Part shown: positions 54,701 through 64,000 of the stretch, piece by piece | How positions within the stretch are numbered: position 1 is the first letter of the stretch | Layout of the letters: each line of letters opens with the position of its first letter | DNA from: Ophiosphaerella korrae | Taxonomy: Eukaryota > Ascomycota > Dothideomycetes > Pleosporales > Phaeosphaeriaceae | Reading direction: 5' to 3' | Assembly: GCA_028456385.1 (NCBI GenBank) | Contig: JALNQF010000038.1 | Span: 235,601-299,600 of the forward strand | DNA length: 64,000 nucleotides | Position numbers and translations under genes: made by a program | Notes under the pieces: model-generated | Seen by the model: only the letters and a program-made list of their open reading frames with translations | What the model was told of the DNA's origin: nothing | Database searches by the model: none

Positions 54701-57700
54701 TAGTACTATATTAATTCTTTCTTAGAAGGCTACTACTACATTTATTAATCTAAAAGGTATAACTAAATATTTATATAGTTTATATTGTATTCTAAATACT
54801 ATTTTCTATTTATTACCTTTTTTAATCCTAATCTAGTAGTAGGTATTCTAGATATCTAACTTTATAAAGATCTTTACTTTCTATAGTCTATCTTATATTT
54901 TATCTATTTATAGTAAGAGGTATTAGTTCTTATTAGTAACTATATTAGTTTTCCTAAAATCTATATAGAGTCTTTTATTACTTATCTCTTTTTTATCTAT
55001 AAATATAAGGCTATATACTACTAAAGATTTAGATTCTTATATCTATCTTTTCTTTATTATATTTTTAATAAATACTTATTTAATTTTAGATTCTTCTTTA
55101 GTTTTTCTATAAACTAAGCTCTATCCTATATTTTTTCCTTCTTCTAGGTCTATTACTAAGTCCTATAGCTAGTATTCTAGAAGGTAGTCTTTAGGCTCTA
55201 TAAGTTATTTCTCTTATTTCTTATATTCTTTTAGGAATTCTCCTTTATATATACTTATATTAGCTTTTAATATATCTTTTTTAGAGTAACTAATTCTCTT
55301 TATTCTCTAATTAATATATAGGTTAGTTATTTATAACTATAGTATTCTTAATATTATATCTTATTTATTATTAATTATTGTTATATCTATAACTATATTT
55401 TTAATTGTTATTCTTTCTAGTTCTAGAGTAGAGAGAACTATTTTAAACCTAATAGGTTCCTAGAATAGTTTTCCTTTAATTATACTTAGTTATTAAGAGT
55501 ATTTTTTTATTATATAACGTATTCCTTATATTTCTACAAACTTCTTTAATATAAAGTTTCCTATAGCTCTACTATTAATTATTAATTATACTATCTTTTC
55601 TTAGTATATACCTATTTTTATAATATATAAGCTTCTTATACTTTTTAGCTATTCTTGCTTAAGTAATTTTATAAATTATCTATCTTTCTAAAGCTATAGC
55701 CTTATTCTAAGTTTATATTCTTTATATTTTAGATATTTATTATATATATATTTATACTATAGTCTTCTTTAGACGTATTTTTTAGATAGTTTTAGTCTTA
55801 GCCTTACTACTACGTAACTTTCTTCTAGGATTATTTCTTATCCTTAGATATCTTCTACTAGAATTACTCTTATATAGTTATAGCCTCTTCTTCTTATAGG
55901 CTATATACTATTATTTACTTTAGGGTTTTTATATATAATATAATTCTTATCTAGGTATAATATCTATAATACTTTAAAATATACTAGGTATTTAAGATCT
56001 ATTATTTTGTTATTACCTTCCTAGTACTTATCTTTTCCTAGTATATTAGTTATTAGAATATAGTATACTACTAGTATTCTTAGTATATAGGCTTTATTAA
56101 TCTATTATATTTTTCTTATAAAGTATTACTACTCTCTTTATATAGGTATTCTTTTTACTATAATAGTATTTTACTTTATCTACTCTTAAAATAGCGTAAA
56201 CTTTATTTCTTTAGAATTACGTTCTTTTTAGTCTTTATACGCTTCTTTTATACTTATAACTAGTAAGTATTTTTAAATAAACTTCTATTCTTTATTTTAT
56301 TCCTTTATATCTATTATTATATAGCTATTATAGCTATATATATCTAGTTAGGTATACTTTATACTTTTTATACTAATTTATTTCTTACTTTCTTATAGTT
56401 CTTTAGAAAAAGCTATAGTAGTCTCTTTATTTAGTGCTATTCCTTTAGCCTAGATTAATAAGGTCTAAGGCTCCTCCTTTTTTAAGTCTTCTATTAGTAG
56501 GTTTATTACGTATACTATTTCTTCTAGCTATACTTTTATTCTTTCTTTTATTACTACTACTTTATTCTTCTATAAAAAGTATCTTACTCTCTACTTACTA
56601 AAAAGATATATATAGTAGTTATCTTTATAATAAAAAGTCTAATAAAGTATTATATATTATATTTCTTTACTCTTAGCTACTTTCTTCTAGGGTTTAGCTT
56701 ATACTTATAGTGCTTCTTTCTTCTTTTTAGTTATCTTTAACTAAGTTTCTCTATCTTTCTTATAGTTCTTACTTCTATAGTCTTTTATAAAGTATCTTAG
56801 TTTTCTATATTTATAATATACTATATCTTTCTTCTTTTATAATTAGTAGTCTTTTATATAGTAACCTTTCTTACTATATTTAAAATATATAAAGTCTTTA
56901 TTCTTCTTTTTCTTTCTATCTTTATTAGCGTTAAGGATTATAAGGTCTCTAATATCCTAGTTTTTAGATTAGCTACTATACTTATTCTTTTTCTATTCTT
57001 AAAAGTTATTATTAATTTAGATTACTTACTACTTTAGAGCTTCTAGTGTCCTAGGTTTCTCTATATAAATTATCTTGTATTAGATTTTTACGTTTAGTCC
57101 TTATTTAAATTATAATATTAGGGCTAATTTATTTTATTCTATATTTTAGAACAGTTATTTAAATTATAATATATATTTAGAAATACTTTTACTTTATATA
57201 AGCCTTTTAATTTTCTTTTTAGCTTATTAGGTAATATCTATATTCCTAAATACTACTCTTATTCGTTTAGTAAAGTATTTATAACTTCTAAAAATAGCTT
57301 TAGTTTTATCTTTCTAGGTTATTAGAGTATATATTATATAATCTATCTAGTAAGGTTTAAACTATCTTATTATATCCTCTTTAAGGTATATTCTAATATA
57401 TATTACCTTCTTCTCTTCTATATTAAAGTATAGTACTTATATATCTATCTAGAGTTATACTAATACTATAAAAGATCTTAGTTTCTTTCTTATTCTATTA
57501 AACTTCTTAAAGATAAGTATCTTTAGTAGTTTCTTTATTGCGCTTATCTCTAGGCGTTACGTAATTAATTCTATCTAATTTTATCCTTTAATAATAGCTT
57601 TAATCTAAGCTTTATTTTATTTTATATATTCCTAGAGTTCTTTATTTTAGGTTTCTAGGGCGTTAATTACTATCTTTATATCTTCTTTCTTAGAGATTAA

Positions 57701-57860
57701 GTTATTAAAGTAGTTTTTAATATCTCTCTATACTATATTATCTAATTTATAACTACTTATAGGTACCTTAGCTCTCTTTTTAGTTAAACTTTTTACTATT
57801 ATATTAGCTAGACTATACGCTACTTACGCTTTACTTCTCGTAATAACTAAATTAGTAAAG

Positions 57861-58301
57861 TGTAATAGGTGTACTAGGGTTAACTTCCTAATAACCTTTA
57901 AGTTATTAATAGATTATAAAGTAATAGTAAAAGTTTATATAGTAATTAGTAATAGGCTCTAAATAATAGAAAGATGTTTTACGATATTAATATATTGTTA
58001 CTTGTAGTTAATAATTAAATTACTAATACTATCTTAATAATAGATATTACTACTAACTATATACCTTAATCTCTTAGCTAGCTTTATACTTTATATTTAC
58101 TAAGATTATAAATTATAAATTTATTACGTACTTAGCTTTATACTTTATATTTACTAAGATTATAAATCGCGAATTTATTACGTGTCCCTATTATAGTTAG
58201 TTTTCTAGTTAAGTTTATTACTCTATAAGTTATACATACTTCTATTATCTATAGTAGGGCTAACTAGTTTAAATTAGTTTTCTCTTGTTATAGCTATAAT
58301 A
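57861..58301 (-). repeat. 5' LTR of Gypsy-A copy 2
   Basis: 441 nt, starts TGTAATAGGTGTACTAG and ends GCTATAATA; retains the TG terminus and one CGCGAATTT site. Confidence 0.82.
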
Positions 58302-61026
58302 GTAAAGGTTAACGTATCTATCTCTAAGTAAATAGGTAGCGCTAAGTTATAGTAGTATAGGATAGGTATACTTATAAAGTATACTTTAAGTTATTTAAAA
58401 GCTTTTTGTACTATACTAAGCTAATAGAATTCTTACTTCTCTTTTAATAAGTCTATAAAGAAAGCTATTTTATAAGTATATCTCTTAATAAATCTTTAGT
58501 AAAAGTTTATAAAACCTAGGAATAACTATAGTTCTTTAATACTTATAGGCTCTAGCTATTACGTAATAGTCTTAATATACTTAGGTTTAGCGCGTATACT
58601 ATACCTTATAATAATAAAGCCTAGAAAATATACTTTATTAGATATAAAGGTATATTTCTTTAGGTTTATAAAGAGTTTTACTCTTCTTAGCGCTACTAGT
58701 ATAGAGTAGATAGTATACTAGTATAGTATAACGTTATTACTATAAGTATATATAAGTATATTATTAAGGTATACTATATAGATATAATCTAGGAGTCTAC
58801 TAAGTACCTTGTTAATATATACTTAAAAACTAGTAAAGGCGTTAGTTAGCTTAAAAAGTATTACTAGGTATTTAAAATACTTATAGCGAGTGTAGAAAGT
58901 AGTTTTCTACTTATCTCCTAATTTAATTCTAATCCTATAGTAAGTATCCTTAAGATCTAAAGTAGTATAGTATTATACGCCTAATAAGTAGTCTAGTATC
59001 TCTCTAATTAGTAGGAGTAGGTCCTAATCTTTTACTATAACTAAGTTTAGGCTATAGTAGTTAATATAGAGGTATAGAGCTCTATCCTTTTTTAGAATAA
59101 AAAGGATAAGTACTCCTACTAGACTATTACTATAACGTATTTAGCCTTTATAGAGTATATCCTCTATATATATATAAAGTACTTTAAGCTTATATATAAA
59201 GAGATTATAGAGTAGCTTATAGAGAAGTTCTTTTCTTTCTATTAATAAGATTATATAATTAGAGTTCTTTAAGTAAAGTAGTATCTATATAGTAACGTTA
59301 TTAAATACGTTATAGTATTCTAATAAAGTGTCTAGAATACGTAACTCCTACGCTATAAGTATAGCGTAGATATATATATTATATTCTAAGTTAATTATAT
59401 TAGTCTTAAGTACTCCTAGTAAGTATAGTTCTACTTATATTTCTTCTAGGTTCTTTATAAATTCTTTAGTTATATATAACTATACTTAAGTAATAAAGGT
59501 ATATCTCTAACGCTATATTTATAATCTATAGTTAAGTTATATCCTTTCTTATTTAAGAAAAAGATTTCTAAAAAAGAGTACTACTCTCTCTTTATTTACT
59601 CTATATACTATAATCTTAGACTTACGTATTACTTTATTATTATTAGTAAGGCGCACCTAAAGCTTATAAGTAGTATAAGTATTCTACTTTTACGCCTCTA
59701 TCTAGGCTAGTCTAGAGAGCTTAGCGTCTTAGATTAGTTTTAGTTCTATTTCTACTATAGTCTACTAACTAATAAAACTAATATCTACTTAAAAGTCTAA
59801 AATAACCTAAAGCTTTATTTCTAGCTTTAAGCCTAAAGCTACGCTATATATATACTATATACCTAGTAAGATATTAATTACTCTATACTTTACTATCTTA
59901 GAGCTAATAATAAGGCTAGGCCTTTTCCTATTTAGTTTATATAGACTAGAATATAGTTAGAGTTACTACTATAGTACTTACTAGTAGAGTATTTTTTTTT
60001 ATAGTACTTAAAGTATTTAATAGTAGACTTATCTACTAACTTATTTTAGGAGTTCTTTGTATCCTCTTTTATTTAGGCCTTTTTTAAGTTTTCTTTACTT
60101 ACGCTATTTATATAGAGCTCTTGTAATTTTATTATATTATATAAGTTACGCTTAAGTATTAAGCCTAAAGTAATAAGGTTTTCTCTTATTACTAAGACCT
60201 AATAATAGTTAGTAATTACCTTTTATAGTTTAGGCTATAGTTTTAAAAAGAAGTACTAAATCTTTTATTTTTTTATATACTAAAGAAGCTAGTCTTTAAA
60301 GATATCTAGATATTTAGTAAAAGATCTTACGCTTTATTCTTTACGTTAAGTAGCTATAGCGTATACTATTACTACTTCTAGGCTATAGTTAATAGGGTTA
60401 GAGAGTAGGTTTAGTAAGTACTTTTTAAAGTACTTCTAGGTAAAAAGTTTATCTATATTTAGATTGCGCTTAATATACGTATACTATTATTTACGTAAGT
60501 CTCTCTTAAGGTATTATATAGCCTAAAGGACTTTATTCTTTTTTACTTTAAAGTTCTAAAGTATAAAGTAAAATAGTATTTTATATAAGTAATAGTACTT
60601 CTAGTATTTTTTTAAAGATTTACCTTTATATACTATAAGCTCTTTAGAGTAAAGTATATACTTTACGTATATATTATTAACTAAGGAGTTTGCGTTACAC
60701 TTTTAAGAAGTAATAATAGTAACTTTAGAGTTATTCTTAGGAGTTATAGCGTAAAGAGTAGTTTATTCTTATTCTAGACGTATAATTTTATCTTCTAGAG
60801 CGTAGAGTATACGTAGTTAGGCTAATTTATTACGTCTAGTAGTTGCTTTATAAATACGTTCTTTAATTATTACTAGCGTACTTAGTATATAACCTAGCTA
60901 CGCGCTACTTATACTCTATATAGGGTCTTGTTTAACTATTAACTACGTATTTTCTTCTATTATTATAGCCTATTATAAAGAGTATATTATTATTATCTCT
61001 AGACTATTAGTAAAGAAGTATTATTA

Positions 61027-61304
61027 TATTAAGAGGTAGCTAGAAGATAATAGTACTTACTATAAGCTATAGGAGATAGTAAAGAGATAATAGATAGTAT
61101 TTAATAGTACTACTAGTATCTAAGAGAGAATAATACTTACTTTACTCTCTTTATAAGTATTAAGCCTTTTATACGCCTATATAGCGTACTAGCCTTACTT
61201 TAGATTATAACTATATAATATTATAATCTTTAGTATATTAGCCCTACTTCTAACTTATACTAGAGTTTACAAGAGTCTTAAGTATTTAATAAACCCTTAT
61301 TATA
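61027..61304 (-). repeat. 5' LTR of Gypsy-B copy 2
   Basis: 278 nt, same ends as the 3' LTR; directly followed by the target duplication TAAGT and resumed Gypsy-A gag. Confidence 0.8.
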
Positions 61305-63709
61305 TAAGTATAGTAGCTAACTTAGAAACTAAGATATTAGAGACCTTATAATCTTTAATACTAATAAAGATAAGAAAAAAAAGAAGAATAAAGACTTTAT
61401 ATACTTTAATTATAGTAAAAAGGGCTACTACGTAAAAGATTACTAATTATAAAAGAAAAAGGATATAGTATACTATAAATATAGAAAACTAGAATACTTT
61501 ATAAAAGACTATAGAAGTAAAGACTATAAGAAAGATAAGGAAATATAGTTAAAAATAACTAAAAAGAAAAAAGAAGTACTATAAGTATAGGTTAAACCTT
61601 AGAAGAAAGTAGCTAAGAGTAAAGAAATATAATATATAATACTCTACTAAACCTTTTATTATAAAAATAACTACTATATATATCTTTCTAGTAAGTAAAG
61701 AGTAAGGTATTTCTTATAATAAAAAAACTAGAAATCTAAGAAGGCTTTATATAAGCTTATAGAAGAATATATATTTTAAAGAAAATTTAAAGAGAATTTA
61801 TATAATAATTCTATAAACTACTAGTATATAGATACTAAGAGATTAATAAAACTCTAGATAGGTTACTATAAGACTACTATATCCTAAGAGTAAAATAATT
61901 AGTAATAGAAGTACTATAAGACTATATAGAATACTAAAAAAATAAGTATAATAGATATATACTATATAGAACGCTATAACTAGTAAAAGTACTAGAATAA
62001 CTATAAGGAGTTATTACAATAGACTTTATTACAAAACTACTTAAGTTAAAAGACCTAATATTAGGAGTTAAGTATAATAAAATCCTAATAATAGTAAATA
62101 AACTTATAAAATACTTATACTTTAGACTATATAAAGAGATAAGTAGGATAGAAGTTACTATATACTAAGTTCTAGGAACTATAATTAGTTAATATAGACT
62201 ACTAGACAAGATTATTATAGATTGAGATATAAGATTTATATTAAAACTATAGGAAACAATAATAGTATAATTAGGAATATAATATATAATGTCTATAGTA
62301 TACTACTTATAAATAGATAGATAATTAGAATAAATAAATTAGATAGTAGAATAATACTTAAGATACTACCTTAACTACAACTAGAATAATTAGGTATAGT
62401 TACTACCTATAGTATAGTTAGTATACAACAGCGTAAAGAATATAGTAATAAGAGTATTACTTTTTTTTATAAACTATAGATTTAACCCTAATATATATTA
62501 GATACTAAGAACTTAGATATCTTAGTCTCTAAGAGGAGAAAACTTTACTAATAGACTTAAAGATATATATAATTAATTAAGATAGGACGTAGAATTCCTA
62601 TATAATTAGATAGCTAAGTACTATAATAAAAAATACTAAGAAGGACCCTAATTTAAAGAGAGAGAAAAAGTATAGTTAGTATAAAAAAATATTAAGAGTA
62701 AATAACTAAGCTTAAAACTAGATTACGTTAAAATAGAACTATATAAAGTAGAGAAGAAAGTTATACTAATTATATTTAAACTAAGGCTACTAAATAAGAT
62801 AAAGATATACTTAACTTTCTATATAGCGCTACTTAAAATAGTACTATAAGAAGTAAAACTACTAGTATATAAAGTAGATATATATAGAGAATAAGAAGAA
62901 TAAAAAGTTAAAGAAATCTTAGTATACTAGTTCTATAATAGAAAGAACTACTATTTAGTAAAATAGATAAGTATAGATAAAAAAGGATAACTATAGGAAG
63001 ATATATAAGAACTAGAAAATAATCTTAACTACTTTAAGAAACTAGAGGAGTTCTAAAATTAAAACCCTCTAGAGTACTTTATAGTAAACTAAGAAAATTA
63101 GTACTACTAGTAATAAATAGAGAGACGCTAAGAACGCCTAATATAATAGGAGCTAGAGTAGCCTCTACTACGTCCTTAAGGTTTATTTTAACTTTTAAGG
63201 TACAAGACTATTTAGATAATTTAGTATTATTATAAGCCTTTATCTTATAAAAATACTTAATATAAGAATAAAGATCTACTAGCTTATAAAGAGTTAGCTT
63301 ATACTTAGCTTTAGCTTCTATAAGCTATAATAATAGTATTTCTTAAGCTTAGTTAATAGCTTACTCTATATAATTTAGTAAGAAGAGACTACGTAGAAAT
63401 TAAATCCTTATACTCTATAAGTAAAACGCCTAAAGGAGTATACTTATATTAAATATTAGTAAGAATATACTTATTATAGTATTTACTATCCTTTAAAGAT
63501 ATAAGATAAGTAAGCTTTAATTAAGTATAATAGGCGTAAAGAAATATTTTAACTTTATTACAAGTAATATAAGTAATAAGAAGAAGTTTATTATAATTAG
63601 AATAAGAAGATATAAAGAATAATAAAGAATTAGAAATAAATAAAGAAACTAGATTAATAACCTTAGGCCTAGAGAGGAGAAATAAAGACCTACTTAGAGA
63701 GAGGAATAG

Positions 63710-64000
63710 TATTATAGCTATAATAAGAAAAAGCTAATTAGAGCCTATTAGCTTTACTATAGATAATAAACTTTACTAAGAAGCTAATTACAATAGAGAT
63801 ATATAATAAATTCGCGATTTATAATCTTAGTAAATATAAAGTATAAAGCTAAGTACGTAATAAATTTATAATTTATAATCTTAGTAAATACAAAGTATAA
63901 AGCTAGCTAAGAAATAGAGGTATATAGTTAGTAGTAATATATATTATTAGGATAGTATTAGTAATCTAATCTCTAACCTAGAATACTAATACTTAATATT
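63710..64000 (+). repeat. 3' LTR of Gypsy-A copy 3, truncated by window end
   Basis: Begins TATTATAGCTATAATAAG and follows the copy-3 5' LTR to the last base of the window, about 290 of 443 nt present. Confidence 0.8.

Larger units (their letters stand above)
50549..58301 (-). mobile_element. Gypsy-A copy 2, full-length degenerate element with extra internal LTR
   Basis: Outer LTRs 50549-50989 and 57861-58301 (441 nt each) are flanked by a perfect GTAAA duplication (50544-50548 and 58302-58306). On the minus strand the internal part keeps the zinc-knuckle remnant (56846-56887), RT YLDN remnant (about 54650-54690) and integrase core (about 53340-53440). A third LTR-like block sits near the 3' end (51278-51734), followed by a second copy of the element's 3' internal sequence. 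Confidence 0.82.
46838..61304 (-). mobile_element. Gypsy-B copy 2, full-length degenerate element with nested insertion
   Basis: Two 278-nt LTRs (46838-47115 and 61027-61304) flanked by CAAGT (46833-46837) and TAAGT (61305-61309), a target duplication with one C-to-T change. On the minus strand, from high to low coordinates: RT (KKDRALYLYINYYSLN-like block at 59041-59130, YLNN in place of YLDD at 58760-58771), then after the nested Gypsy-A copy 2 an integrase core (49405-49560) and a chromodomain-like segment (YEVKRILKKYKKK, about 48490-48650). A purine tract abuts the 3' LTR at 47116. Roughly 1.3 kb of 3' sequence separates the chromodomain from the LTR. Ty3/Gypsy, chromovirus-like; many stops. 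Confidence 0.78.
35655..64000. repeat. AT-rich, RIP-like mutated block of nested LTR retrotransposons
   Basis: Base composition changes abruptly and stays AT-rich to the window end. CA and TG are almost absent while TA dominates, the signature of repeat-induced point mutation (C to T, preferred at CA). No frame longer than 64 codons survives. The content resolves into two Ty3/Gypsy families in both orientations, listed below. No host gene could be found in it. Confidence 0.9.
45514..64000 (+). mobile_element. Gypsy-A copy 3, plus strand, interrupted and internally deleted, open at window end
   Basis: 5' LTR at 45514-45956, gag at 45957-46837, interrupted by Gypsy-B copy 2, then resuming at 61310 within gag. 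The zinc-knuckle remnant is at 61402-61443 and an integrase core (IDFITKL, then ILIIVNKLIKYL) at about 62010-62115. A purine tract (AGAGAGAGGAATAG) precedes the 3' LTR, which starts at 63710 and is cut by the window end. Compared with copy 1, about 2.8 kb encoding protease, RT and RNase H are missing at about 61720. Confidence 0.75.

Noticed and set aside
35821..64000. CRISPR-like or satellite array from the many recurring motifs
   Set aside because: The recurring motifs map to LTRs and shared coding regions of two Gypsy families at kilobase spacing; there is no regular short repeat-spacer structure.

Overview
The window reads as nuclear DNA of a filamentous ascomycete (Pezizomycotina). Introns are short (46-178 nt) with GT...AG ends and CTGAC/CTAAT-type branch sites, and the gene set includes a GPI-anchored mini-protein, two fungal rhodopsin-domain (Pth11/SAT4-like) membrane proteins, a Rax1/RaxA-like RGS protein and a CE1 esterase. 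A Dothideomycete (Pleosporales-like) is my best guess from the gene repertoire and the isochore-like layout; this is inference, not proof. The sequence has two compartments: a gene-bearing part of ordinary base composition (1 to about 35.65 kb) and an extremely AT-rich, repeat-filled part (about 35.65 kb to the end) with no intact gene.

Gene part, left to right: the 5' end of a signal peptide peptidase (1-349, -); an uncharacterised 404-aa protein (1225-2439, -); a six-exon rhodopsin-domain protein (4086-5306, +); an RCC1/BLIP-II-like protein (5502-6737, -); a 205-aa protein resembling a fungal DUF7587-type domain (7740-8357, -); mitochondrial ribosomal protein uL30m (9900-10178, +); two small unknowns (10411-10710 and 11413-12006, -); a secreted CE1 acetylxylan/feruloyl-type esterase (12359-13325, -); a compact housekeeping block of AP-3 sigma (-), frataxin (+), DPH3 (-) and exocyst Sec6 (+) between 13.8 and 18.2 kb; a small GPI-anchored protein (19339-19751, +); a second rhodopsin-domain protein (23019-24671, +); an RGS domain/three-TM protein (28356-29806, +); a 731-aa fungal protein of unknown function (30718-32913, +); and a cytochrome P450 (33170-34965, -). 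Several gene models needed splice reconstruction: DPH3, AP-3 sigma, the RGS protein, both rhodopsin-like proteins, and the P450, whose last exon lies behind a 24-nt homopolymer inside an intron.

The AT-rich part is a set of nested Ty3/Gypsy LTR retrotransposons damaged by RIP-like C-to-T mutation. CA and TG dinucleotides are nearly gone, TA is dominant and reading frames are full of TAA/TAG. Two families can be told apart: Gypsy-A (LTR about 441 nt) and Gypsy-B (LTR about 278 nt, chromodomain-bearing integrase). LTR pairs, 5-bp target duplications and interrupted coding homology let the insertion order be read five layers deep. I found no CRISPR array, tRNA or rRNA gene, and no convincing new enzymatic system. 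The most informative material is the nested, RIP-fossilised retrotransposon stack, which records intermediate mutation states, and its sharp border beside the P450.
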